Assembly: GCF_022539665.2 (NCBI RefSeq)
Contig: NC_081338.1
Coordinates: 5,816,446 to 5,880,445, forward strand
Origin: Daphnia carinata
Taxonomy: Eukaryota; Arthropoda; Branchiopoda; Diplostraca; Daphniidae
DNA: 64,000 nucleotides
Direction: 5' to 3'
A program made the translations under genes and the position numbers. The notes under the pieces are model-generated. The model did not search any database and was not told the origin of the DNA. It worked only from the letters and a program-made list of their open reading frames with translations. Positions 38,401 to 50,047 of this stretch are shown here, in pieces. The number at the start of each line of letters is the position of its first letter. Position 1 is the first letter of the stretch.

Positions 38401-39733
38401 GGAGCCTATTGTCGCAACGGGCCAAAAAACAAACGAAACACTGTCAGCGTGCTGCGTTATTTTCTACACATTCATTTTTCTTGTTCTTGTTCTTGTTCTT
38501 GTTCTTATTGTTGAATACTCTCATTTGATATTCTCAACGCCCACCTTATCCATTCAAAATCTCCCATTTGTTTTTCTCAAAGCTTTTGCCCACTTTTTAT
38601 TTTTTTTTTTAAGAAAGAAAGAAAGAATGGAAGGAAAAGAAACTGACCGAAAAATGTTGCGTTGATGGATGTTCGATTGTCGGTGATGACTCCGTCGACC
38701 AGCTGGCCGAGTCCGGCCACTCCGTTGTCTCCGTCGTATGAAATGTCGTCCACATTCTCGGCCCAATCGACCAGATGTTGGCCACTCTTTGGCCACGTCG
38801 TGTACCCTATCAATCCACCTTCAGGGGACGGGGGGGGGGGGCAAAACATATTTTTTGTTTTGTTTTTTTAAATGGATGGGCAAAAAGGGAAGAGGGGGGT
38901 GAGCGTACCTGTCCAGGGACAACCGTAGATCTCGACTCGCATGCACGTGGTGCGAGGGTGGTGACTGTAAGGCAGGAAACGCAGCCGATCGGCCACTAAA
39001 GGATGATCCAGTTGCTGGACGACGGCCAGCCACGGGTTGCTGTTGCCCGGCAAAATCTGGTGGGAATTGGCGTTCTTGTAGGTCACCCAGCGACCCAAAC
39101 GGTGGCGCCAGTATTCGATGATGAAAGCTTCGGCGAATTCCTGTCCTTGCCCGTTACCGAAACGGCCCTGAGTTTCGCTGGCCGTGACTAAGTAAGGGCC
39201 GTGATTAGGCGGGAGGGCCACTTCGAGCCATTCGCGCACGTTGTGTTGGATGGCCGGACGGGGACACCAGGCGCCCCCTCCTTTCTCCACACGCACTCTG
39301 TTTCGTGTCAATAACATTTTTATTTGATTTTTTGTTTTTTGTTTTGTTTTTCTTTCATTTTCTTGTGTGCACAATCCATTTTCATGTTTGATTTGCTCAT
39401 TTGTTTAGAGCCCATGTGTTTTCTTTTTGTTTGAAAGAAAAAGGGCGTTTACCTGGCGTGTTCGGGACCGACGCTACGCGCGTACGAAGATGAGGCGCTT
39501 ATGTCCGAGTCTGGGATGCGTCCCGATTCCATTCCAAGTGCAGATCCCACGCACATTTCTATCCATTTTTTTTTTTTTTTTTTTGAAATTATTTTTTTAT
39601 TTATTTTAGATGTTTAAAGAAAGAAATTTGAATACGACGTTAGATGACAGGATTTTTCCCCCTTACCAGTAAGGGTGATGGGTTGGATGAAGAGCAAAGT
39701 GACACACATCACAATGACGACAGGCGACTTCAT
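35403..39733 (-). CDS. Discoidin domain receptor with a predicted inactive kinase domain
   Basis: DDRs are collagen-binding receptor tyrosine kinases. Nine exons join in frame: 39733-39667, 39558-39453, 39297-38909, 38818-38648, 38405-37057, 36940-36294, 36202-36110, 36035-35894 and 35780-35403 (1113 aa). In order there is a signal peptide, a discoidin domain from about Cys25 ([49 protein letters not shown]), a discoidin-like domain (GYTTWP ... [13 protein letters not shown]), one transmembrane helix at about 431-455 followed by RRRKNRHGK, and a long juxtamembrane region with Gly, Gln and Thr runs and YYATADLI. The kinase domain covers about 780-1113. HRDLSARN (935-942) and SDVWSFG are present. 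The glycine loop is GESSLAG, the VAVK lysine is Arg830 (CVFLRL), the helix-C Glu is probably Arg844, and DFG is DVA (955-957). The family and exon structure are secure; loss of catalysis is inferred from these residues. Confidence 0.95.
36975..37044 (-). repeat. Ten tandem copies of a 7-bp unit inside a 116-bp receptor intron
   Basis: GAGCAAT (plus strand; two units read GAGCAAC) repeats ten times with no gaps, filling 70 of the 116 bases of the intron 37056-36941 of the discoidin domain receptor. It begins about 11 bases inside the donor. The unit is not a multiple of three, so it cannot be a coding repeat. Confidence 0.9.
38477..38506 (+). repeat. (CTTGTT)n hexanucleotide microsatellite in a receptor intron
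   Basis: About five TTCTTG/CTTGTT units occur within the intron between receptor exons 4 and 5. Confidence 0.85.
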
Positions 39734-41805
39734 TCTTTACAGCCAGATTTTGTTTTCGTTTTCTTTTTTCCAGTTGGTGGGTGTGGTCTTTCTTTTTTTT
39801 TTTTTTCGTGTTCAACTTGATGAGTTTTCGTCCGCTGGCGACACACTTGAATATTAGCAGCAGCTTCCGGCCTCGTCCTAACGACCCGCCATCGATTTTT
39901 CTATTTATTTTATTTTTTTTTTCTTCGAAAGAGAATTTTTTCGTTAGTTTAACATAAGGACGACGTCATTTTTGTTCAGTGCGAATTCTAAAGGCAAAAT
40001 TTTTGATGAGTTTGAGCGGCTTTAGTTGAAAAAAAAAAAAAAAACGTGTTAAAAAAACAAAACAAGGAGGAAGAAATGCGATCCTCTTTTCATTTTGGTA
40101 CGAATGACTCATTTTTTTTTTTTTATGACTTGTTTCCCTCCTTTTGGCTTTCGTTTTTTTTTTTTTTCTTTTCTACCAGCCCAATATTGTTCTGTCGTCG
40201 TTAAACAGTTTCCATGAATATTTTATCCACTTTTCCTATTTTCTCTTTCTTTTATTATTTCATTTTTGTTTTTTTTTTTTTTTCTGCGATAGACACCACA
40301 CCGTTTCTTCAAAAGACTTTTTTTCTTGATTGTTTTTCGAGAAAAATTTTATTTTTTTCGTAGCCTGAAAAATCCCCCCCCCCCCCACGTCCACCAAAGT
40401 TGATGAAATATGCAAACTAGACCACTGAAATCGTCTTCTCCATCGAAACGTCATAACTTTTCTTCGCTTCTACTTCTTTCTCTACGACTCGTTTTTCCAA
40501 ACTTTTCTTTCTTTTCTTGACAGCTGAAAAATGAGAAATCAAAATGGGAAAAAAAGAAAAAAAAGAAAAAAAAAAGAAAAAAAGTGTGAGGATATGGGAG
40601 CGCGGACGATCGTGATTATCATAGGTTGGGGAATTGGAATCGAATCTGACGGGGGCGCCCCGTTTGGCCAAGCAGGAATTTGATTTCGGGGGATGCGGCA
40701 TGTGGCGACGACGTCTGCTCACTCAGTGCCGACACTTGATCAATGGTCGCCCCTTTGTAACCGACACCTTATGTACAACACATGCTCTTTTCCTTTCGTG
40801 TTGAACATAACGAGCGAAAAAACAAAAGCAAAACGACCATTTAAAAACGATTGATGTAGGCCTTGCTCTCATGCCGCCCTCGTTATCGATTGTTTTGACA
40901 TCTTTTTCTTTTTTTTTTCTTTTTTTTTTAAATCTTTTTTTTTTTAACGTCTAGAAATCGCATTTTTGTGTCTGTCTCTTTGTCAATGGCAAGCCGATCG
41001 ATAGATTTCCATGTTTCAGAATGAGGCATTTCATTCGACTTGACCAGTTCGTTTGCTTGGCTTCTCGCCTTTTTTTTTTTCACAAAAAAAAAAAAAAAAA
41101 AGAAGGGAGAGATGGATCGAACGGACATCCCGCCGTCTAAGCCGGAAGAGCACACGACAAAAAAAAAAGAAAAAAAAAAAAAAAGAAAAGTTGTTCTACT
41201 GGAAGTACTCCATCATTTTTGCTCTGTCTGTGTGTCTCCAATGTGATGTGCTCCGACACACGTAAATCTAAAATATAGAAAAAAAAAAAAAAAAAAAAAA
41301 AAAAGCCACACAGAAAAAACGGGATTTTCTGTGGCTGCCACATTCGTAAACGACAGAGGCAAGTGCGTGAAACTAAAAACACTTGAATAACAATGGCGAT
41401 TGTCTCGGCCATCGGACAACAGTCTGGTCTTCTCTTTAGAATCGAGAGATTTCTTGTTGTCATTGACTGAGAGCTAGTTAAGCGCCAATGTAACTCAATT
41501 TCATTGTCTTTTTCTTTCTCTTTTTCTTTGCGTGTCTTTTTGCAGTTGGACCGGCACAGTCAGATCGGGACACGGCCGAAGAGAGACAAAAGGAAACGCA
41601 CTTGATCGTGTAGTGGGTCCAATTGGTCCAACCAACACTCGATGCATCACCATCCATCAACTCGTAAGCCTCACTTAAAAACTGTTTCCTTCTTTTCTTT
41701 CTCCGTGTCTATTGAATCGTTCGTTTCCTATTGAGATCGAAGCGCGCTTCATATTCCCCCTCACCTCTTTATTCATATCCATTTGATGAATAGCGCATCC
41801 GTTGA

Positions 41806-41836
<31 letters not shown>

Positions 41837-42266
41837 TTATTTGCCTTTTTGCATCGATCAACGACAACAACAACAACAAAAAATAGTCTTACCTTTTTCT
41901 ATTTCTTATCAAATGTCGACACTTTATTTGTTCCCCTTTCACCACACAACACAATGTCACGTCTACGACAGGGCAAATCCTTTTGTGATAGGACTGTTAG
42001 AAAAGAGAGAGAGAGAGAGGGACGTGGTGCTCGTAGCGAGTCTGTAGCACAACTAAAGGCACTCGCTGAGTTGGCTGCCCGTTTTTGGGGTGGCCGGGGC
42101 CTTTGGCCGTCCCCCCCCCGCCCTGACACGATCCCATTGGTGGTGAAACACACGCACACACAGCCTCCTATATACTCTGCTCGACACAAGGACTACCGTT
42201 CGTTTGGCTTTTGCTTTCTTCATAACGTTGGAAATTGCTGGTTGCGAAAACGAGTTTCCGATTCGT

Positions 42267-42305
<39 letters not shown>

Positions 42306-44602
42306 TGTTGGTTTGGGGAAAGAAAAAAAAAAAAAAAAAAAAAAGTTGTTCAAACAACTTGGATTTTTTATGAATTAAAATGTACGTGGCCAGCTCGTGC
42401 GCTGCTCCACGTAAATAAATAAGAAAAACAAAAAAAAAAAGGAAAAGGTTTTCATTCGCATTTTCGACGAGATGAAAGTCATTTCTTTCATTCAATTTTT
42501 TTTTTTTCCTGTTTTTTTTTGTTTTTTGTTTTTGTTTTGGTTTGTTTCTATCCACATTCCCAGCGTGCCCCTCATTTTCGGGTTCACAAACGAGACTTTT
42601 TCTTTGTCGCAAGTGAAAGTTCTCCTCCAAAAAAAAACAGACATTACGAATTTTTTATTTATTTTTTTTTCAAAGCGAGAAATGTGAAAGACTAGTCTTT
42701 TTATTTGCGTACTTATGTACAGTAAATCTGTCCAAAGCAGCTTGGCCGTGTGTGTGTACATCACGATGATGTCGGCCATTGTTGTTTGCGCTAGTCTGCG
42801 CGTCCCTTGGCCGTTGGACGTAGCAAAAGCCCTTTTTTTATTTGTCCAAAGGCATTGGACTGAACATTTTAATCCCGACACTCTTTTTCTTTTTACTTTT
42901 TCCGTATGATTATTTATTCCTCTTGGTCGTCTATTTGAACGCGGCCGACTTCAAAAGTCTGTCAAACAATTGCGCAATTGCGAGACATCTTTCGTTTTGT
43001 TTGTTTTTTTTTATATGTTAATGGGTCTCTTTGTTTCTTGGCTCGTCAGCAAAGATGTTTTTAGTGCATCTTATTGCATTTGCCAGAGAATGTTGTCTTT
43101 TTTTTTCATATCTAATGTGCACATTTTTTATTTTTTATTTTTTGCATTGATGTGAAAGGGGAGGGGGGAGGGGGGGGGGAAGGTGAGACTATACCCCTCA
43201 GTTTGGTGATGGATTGCTCGGCTTTTCTGCTACGGCCGTAGGTAGTCGTTGTTTGTTTTTGCTGATTGAGTCTCACCGATAAGCTTCTTGTGTGCGTCTG
43301 CGTATTATAAGGAGAGCCAGAGAGATAGAGAATGGGGAAACGAATATATAGAATTGTCTGATTGCCCAGGACAAGGTGTCTTGTTTGTCTTTGCCACAAG
43401 ATATTCCACGAGCAGGGCTTCCTACATCGTCATATACTTTTTATTGATCGTATACTTTCCCTCTTTGTTTTCTTTTTTCTTTTTTTTTCTTTTTTTTCTT
43501 TTTTTTTTTTTAATTTGACGTGTCACAAACACACAGACACCTTTTTCTTCTGTGTTTGCTCGCCATTTTTTTCAAAGAAAACAACAAAACAGATGATGTA
43601 AAACAGCGTTCGTACAGAAAATAGACCGGATATCTGGCCGTCCGTTTAGCCGGAACAGTTTTTTTTTTTTTTGTTTTCTTCTTCCCTTCTTCTTTTCCAT
43701 TCAAGTTTTGAGGAAGAAAAAGGGTAGAAAGAGTTTGAAACAGATAAAAATAAAAAAAAAAGAAACGTGTGCAAGACTGTAGCAGGAAAATGGAGAACGG
43801 GCTATAAATAGTAGCTGTCTTGCGGACGCTATCTCTCTCTTGTCCGCGTGTAATCGTGACAGTGATTTATTTTATCGATAGGCCAAGCAGACAGACAACA
43901 CGCGGACAACGTCATCTTCATAAAAAACACATCCAGCTAATCCTTTGTGTGTGTGTGTGTGTTTGTTTTTTTTTTTCGTTGTTCTTGATGAATCATCTCA
44001 ATCACGATTAGGATGCGAGACGTTTATTTGCCGATACGGGTGGGGCTGTATCTCGTTGTCGAATCATCTTGTCAAAATTGAATAACAAATCAATGGCTTT
44101 TGCGCTTGAGGACCAATTTGAATGGCGATACGTTTTGATTATAGGCTTTCGTATGTGTTTGTCAAAAGTCCAGTGACACGTGTGTTTCCATTCGGATGGT
44201 GCCCATCTGCACGAACTCCGCCCCATTTGCGGCGCGCGTTCGATTCGCGAAGGACAAACCGCACAACCGGAAATAGTTGGACGCTTCATCCACAAAAAAA
44301 AAGAAGGTGTGGTCTTTGGGAATCACATTTCTCCCTATTCTTTTCTTTTTCAAAACCATCAAATTATTTTTTTTTTTTTTTTTTTTTTTTTTGTTCCCCT
44401 CCATCCTCATTTTAAAGCGCACGCGAATGAAAACGCAAAAAAAAAAAGGAGAAAGGGAAGGGGGCGTGAAAAAAGAAGTTCGTATTTCACCAAACGCCAG
44501 ATGCACGTCGCAATGATTTAATTATTAGGTGGCGTCTGCGTCGAATACAAGAAACCAGCACCTGCTGCCTCAAATATTGACTGACATTTTTATCTTTTCT
44601 CC

Positions 44603-44637
<35 letters not shown>

Positions 44638-46372
44638 ATTTTCAAACACACAGATACACACACAAACGAAAAGAAAAGGGGGGTGGGGTGGTAGAGAATT
44701 GTTTGACGGAACTGTGCTAAAATGAGTGGCCCGAACAACGGACATGTTTGACTGAAACTTATCAGTTCGGTGTCAAAGATTTCACTTTGCCTTACAAGAC
44801 GTTCTTCTTTTGTTTGACTTGTCCTACCCCCGCAATCTCCTACCCCACTTGTTGTTATTTCAACAGAGAAAGAGAACCCAAACGGCCTATGGGTGATTCG
44901 GCTGGGCGATAAAACATCATGTTGTGCGTGTTTTGTTTTGTTTTTTTCTTCGAGTCGGTGGGACGAGAGACCCCGCCCTCATTTCACGCCTACCAGTACC
45001 GAGTACGATTCTAAATCGAATCGAAAACAATTGTCATGTGGAAATCAGTTTAAAGCTCATTTCTGACGATGATGAAACGGCCATTTTTAATAAGCGCAAA
45101 GCGGGCCGGCGTTGTAATCGCTTTTCGTGTTTGATATAGCGCACCAAATTACACGTCTCGCATGCACCTACCCATTTGAGTGGCCCTAAAACTCTAAGAG
45201 AATGATGGAGGGGCTGCGCTGTGCAACGTCGCCCTTTAGGGCATCGTGCTGCTCTTCAAGTCTTGTGCCTCTAATACGAAGAGACCTAGAGAGAGAGAGA
45301 GAGAGAGGGAGAGCGAGAGAGAGGAGCAGTACATGCACAAAGACGCAGGCAACTGGAGGATGGTAGAATCAATTGTTTGCTACGCTCCCTCCCGGGGCAC
45401 ATGTAGAGAGAAGCTGCAAAGAAGAAAAGCCTCGGTCGGGAGCGACGGACGCACGAAGAGAGAGAGAGTCTGTATGCGTTCAGAGATGATCAAGAGTCAC
45501 TTGAAAAGAAAGAAACAAGTCGGCCAAGAGGACGGAATATGGCCGAATAAGGAAGGGGGGGGGGGGAAACAAAAGAAATCAGGCGAAGCGACTCGATGAT
45601 GATGCGCCATTGAGTTTTCAACGAGCAACTGTCGCTTTTTCATAATGATGCCCACCCGAAATCGCGAGCACATCTCCCAATCCGGGCGGACGTAACGAGC
45701 CGCTCCTTGGCATTTGTTCATTCAACCCTCTCTCTCCTTTCTCTTTCTCTTCATCTCCGTGTTCTATTAGAGAGAAGCGTATAAAACGATGGCTACACAT
45801 TCGCAGAGTTCCATTGAATTGAGCTGCTTTTCGCTTTTCCACGAGTATTATTCAAATAATAGCCAAGCGACGGTCGGCTCTTTGGCCGATGAATCGCTCT
45901 TTCTTGCTCGCACGCCAGTATTTTCGATGAACATAACGCACTCAACTTTAACTGTATCGCAACGATGGCATAGAGAAAGGTAAGAAGCAACGCCCTCTTT
46001 AGATGTTTTTCCTTATTTATTTGGAGGTGGCAAAGGGACGTGGTCGAAACACCTCACCGTCGGATTACAACCGTAAAGATGAAGTGAAACACACAGACAA
46101 CCAACAGCTAAATAGACACGTTTTTTTTTTTTTTTGTTTTTTTTTTTTATTTGTTGCTTTCCCCAACTCTGTACACGTACAACGTCAATAAAAAAAAGCT
46201 TATCAACAAGTCAGAAAAAGTAGAGGGACACGGCATCAAGCGAAAGGCATTCTTTATCGCCATCGTATTTAGAGACACCCTTGACCGTTAAATCCCTCGA
46301 CCTTATTGCACACGCATACAACTCGCATAGCTCAAATGTTTTCCCAGTTAAAATGTAAACCTTTTTTGTTTC

Positions 46373-46410
<38 letters not shown>

Positions 46411-47288
46411 AGATTTCAAAGAACACTTGACGAGCCGATCGTTTGAACCATTTTCATTTAAAAAATAGCTGCCTCCGATGTGGGCAAACGACGATATTGG
46501 AATGTTTTCGATTTTTTCGCTTACTTTTTTATTATTTCCTAAATAAATAAGGCGTTAATATATATGATAATGTTACGTCCCTTTTTGGTTCTCATCGTAC
46601 TAAAGCAAGCAGCCAGCTGACTTTATAACTTGTATTGCATCCCCGATCAAAAGAATGTCTTCTCTTCTTTCTTTCTTTTTTTATTCTATCTACTGCGCCC
46701 CAAAAGAAAAGAGCTGCTGACTCTCTTCTCTCAATTTCCCCACGTCGTTCTACTTTTCATAGTTCGTCCCCCTACTCCCAAAAAGAAAAAGTAAAAAAAA
46801 AAAAAAAAAAATCATAATATAAAAGAATGCAATAGGGAGAGAGAGAAAAAAAAAAAAGACACACCATTAATCTAAGGTCTCTGTTGAGGGAATTCCTTTT
46901 AATAGGATGGATCACACCCTCTGTCTGTGTGTGTGTGTGTGTGTGGCGTATGCTCACACATATACGTACACTCGAATGGAAATGTATTGTAAACTGGGCC
47001 GTCTCTTTTATAGTCGCTGATCTCGAGGGTCCGATGACACGTGAAACACGCAGACGTCCCTCGACGCTTTTCTTCAACGCGACGTCAGACTCTCTCTTAC
47101 GCCTAAAGATAATGTCTCGTTGCTTATTTCTAAATATTAGATGCCATTTATCATCGAGCCAGTCGTTCTCTCTGTAGACTTTGTTTCGTTACAAACATTT
47201 CAGCGCAATCCCCAGTTTCAACAAACTCCCGATCGATCCAATGCCAGTTTGTTTATTGCACTTTTTTCTTTGGCATTTTCTCTTTAGG

Positions 47289-47320
<32 letters not shown>

Positions 47321-48209
47321 GCGAGGGGGTACGAGGAATTGCAACTATTTACTTCAAAACGAAACAGGACCAAAGAATGGCACGTAAATAAAAGAAAATG
47401 TTTGACATTCTTCCCCCCCGCCCCACCGATTCGTACAAGACAGTGACGGTGTACCGAGACACGCACACAATAAGTGGGTACTACGACGCATACATACACA
47501 CACGATCAATAGTCGTTGAGGTGAGTTGCCGGAGCTCTTACTCGTCTCTTTCTGTACGTTGCCTATCTGATCCCTTGGCCCGGGTAGATGGGCAAAAAAA
47601 AAAAAAAAAAAAAAAAAAAAGAAGAGAGTTGCCATAGAAACAGGGAAAATGGCCTGCATTAAGCCCTTTTCCAAAGTAGTGGGAATATAAAAAGAAAAAA
47701 AAGAAAAAAGAAAAGTAGAAAGACGGTGGAGCCACTCTGCCGAGATCGCCAAGTAAAAACATACGCTATTACAGCCCAGAGTAATAAGTTGATGTTGTTG
47801 TTTGTTGTTGCTGCTGCTGCTGCTGCGACGACGACGAAAACTGTACAAAGTTGTCCGATCCCGTTAAAGACGCTTTGACGTTTAATCGGCGTGAAATAAA
47901 GCTCGCGACCTTTCTTCCCTACAAAGCATTCCCTCTCTTTATTAATCCATTTAAAGACTTACCAGTGTAGCCATGCGTAAAAGAGTCAAAGCTTGCAGTC
48001 GCATTATGAGAGGGAGAGAAAGAGAGAGAGAGAAATCCACGTCAGGCGTGATAAGTCTATTAATCACAAACCTTTTTTATTTTTAATGCGCGTGAGTCTG
48101 CGAGTGACCGCATCATCAATCAAAGCCAATTTCCTTTTGACAAAATACTTAATTTTATGACACGCAAAACATCATGTAGAAAACACAAACGTCTCTTTGA
48201 AAACGATCG
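39734..48209. other. Gene-free, low-complexity region, 8.5 kb
   Basis: This is the upstream flank of the receptor gene and the 3' flank of OGG1. No exon chain is supported. It contains many homopolymers, such as A26 at 41279-41304, T31 at 42268-42298 and A runs near 46378-46405 and 47298-47320, plus GA and GT microsatellites at 42005-42019, 45290-45322 and 46926-46943. A possible isolated first exon at 45789-45980 (+) ends in a good donor (GAAAGGTAAGAAG) but has no partner exon. Confidence 0.55.
42268..42298 (+). repeat. Poly-T tract, 31 T
   Basis: An uninterrupted T run followed closely by a poly-A run (about 42324-42344), making a potential A/T hairpin. It is typical of the low-complexity region around it. 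Confidence 0.85.
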
Positions 48210-49540
48210 TCATTTCATCTTCTTTCTTTGCGCACGGCCAGCGGTCGGCTTCTCTTTGGTCACGTCGGGAGCGTTTCTTTTCTGGCCGACGGGCGGTGAC
48301 GCTCCAGCTTTCAGATGACGCAAATCGGCACTGAAAAGAACCTTTTCTCAAAGACATGGAAAAACAGCTGTTGAAACTGCTGTTCTCTTTTTGGAAAATT
48401 CATACCGAATGAGCCCATCCAGCGTATGGCCCAAACAGGGCTTGGAAGTGAGCGCTGATCTCATTGTAGACCCTATCCGTCACACTCTTCGTCTGACTCA
48501 GGTGCGGCACGTAGCTAGCTTTTGCTATCTGGAAGACGTGCGTGTCAACGGGGATGGCAACACTGTGATTCAGCGACATCAAACAGATACAATCCGCCAC
48601 CTCATTTCATTTTTGCGTGTCAATGCGCGTTGAGATAGAGACTACTTGACAAAAAAACAAAAAAAACAAATGTATGTACATACCTTGGCGCCTATACCTG
48701 GTAGAGTCATCAAGCACGATTTCGCTTCCAGATACGAAACTTTTCTCAAATTCAACAGCCAATCCCGTCCACCGTTTTTGATTATCTTGGCTGCCGATTG
48801 TTGAATGAACTTGGCTCGATAACCAAAGCCAAGTGTTCGCAATTTGGATTCGACTTTCTCTTCGGCTAGCGATTCAATTGATGGAAATGTATAATACGAC
48901 GCGTCCTCGTACGTCAGCAGATGGTTTCCGTACGTCTCGCACAGCTTTTCTACCATACCCGTTATCCTGCAAAAATAATTACATTAGCCAAACCACACTT
49001 CCAATCTATATAAAACAGGGGGAAAAAACCTTTGAATATTGTTGTTGGATGAGCAAATGAAGGCAAACAAATTCTCCACGGGATCTTGTTTCAGCATGCG
49101 AACCCCTGCGAAATTCTTGGCTACCTTATCAAAATTTGCATCTGCTAGAGACCACTGCCTGTAGAGACTTTCTAAATCAATATCCAACTGAAAGTAATCT
49201 TTCACCATGTGCTCATAATCAATACATTCCTTCACATCTGCCTTTTTGACTAGCAAGGATTCTGACTGTGACGGTTCAGCTTTAATGACAGGTTTCACAA
49301 CACGGTAATTCAAGCCAGCCTCATCCTGATTCATTAGCCAAAGATATCCTGCCATAACACCTGCCCATTCTCCGCTGGGTCGTTTTTTCCATCTACGCTG
49401 TAGAAATTTTCATTAAAACAAAATGAAAAGAAATAGTTCCAGACTTTTGACAACCTGAAACTTTGACCGCAGTTGAGCGAAATATCCAATGATAATTCCG
49501 CTGCTTTACACGGTATCCGCATTATTGGTGAAACAGCCAT
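48210..49540 (-). CDS. OGG1: 8-oxoguanine DNA glycosylase/AP lyase
   Basis: OGG1 excises 8-oxoguanine opposite C in base excision repair and nicks the abasic site. Five exons join in frame: 49540-49455, 49392-49030, 48966-48684, 48600-48406 and 48341-48210 (352 aa). Family motifs appear in order: LNCGQSFRW near the start, GVRMLKQDPVENLFAFICSS (about 120-145), ICSSNNNI, TLGFGYRAKFI, then the helix-hairpin-helix LPGIGAKVADCICLMSL with the Schiff-base Lys244 (human Lys249), the catalytic Asp263 in IPVDTHVF (human Asp268) and GPYAGWAH. The acceptor at 49392, not a nearer CAG, was chosen because it gives FRWKKRPSGEWAGV, as in other OGG1 proteins. The C-terminus is short and basic (GRAQRKKMK), a possible nuclear signal. 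No mitochondrial presequence is evident. It shares a 507-bp upstream region with DRP1. Confidence 0.97.
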
Positions 49541-50047
49541 TAAGTAAAAATTTACGACAAATGTTTCGAGTATATACCGATAAATTAATTGACGTTAATG
49601 GCTTTCAAGAAATGTGTTCCCAACACGTTCTTATTCGTCTGCTTGTTTTGATCATTTAGAGTTGATTTTGCCGCCCCCTGCAAGGATCTATTTTTTTTTT
49701 CATTTTCATTTTTCTTACAGACAGAATAATGATGCTGCATTAAAAAGCCAAACTAAAATTTGTATGTTCTTGCTCGAAATTTTATTTTTCGTACAAAATC
49801 ATCGCCAAACAAAATTCGTTTTTCATTTGCAAATGAAATTATCGAACAAATTCTTTGTTTAAGGAATACCGCTAGGTGGCAACGTCCGAGTTCTTTCATT
49901 GGTCTACAACCGGGCACCTCTTGTCTGCTTGATAAAGAGCGGAAAACTGTTAATAAACGTATACCATCTCCGAGTTAAGGGATCAGCAAGAGCCTCCCCA
50001 CGTTCAAAAATATTCTATTGCTGTGAACTAGCCGGTCATCCTAAAGC
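49541..50047. promoter_or_regulatory. Divergent promoter region between OGG1 and DRP1
   Basis: The two genes point away from each other with 507 bp between start codons, so their promoters must lie here. No TATA box is clear. At about 49866 there is ACCGCTAGGTGGCAACG, a match to the same insulator-like motif clustered at 25.9-26.3 kb. Shared control is inference. Confidence 0.5.

Noticed and set aside
41783-42373. Long open frame with Phe and Lys runs
   Set aside because: It is a translation of poly-T and poly-A tracts; no domain or splice support.
45246-45599. Open frame with Arg-Glu repeats
   Set aside because: It is a translation of a GA microsatellite with random flanks.
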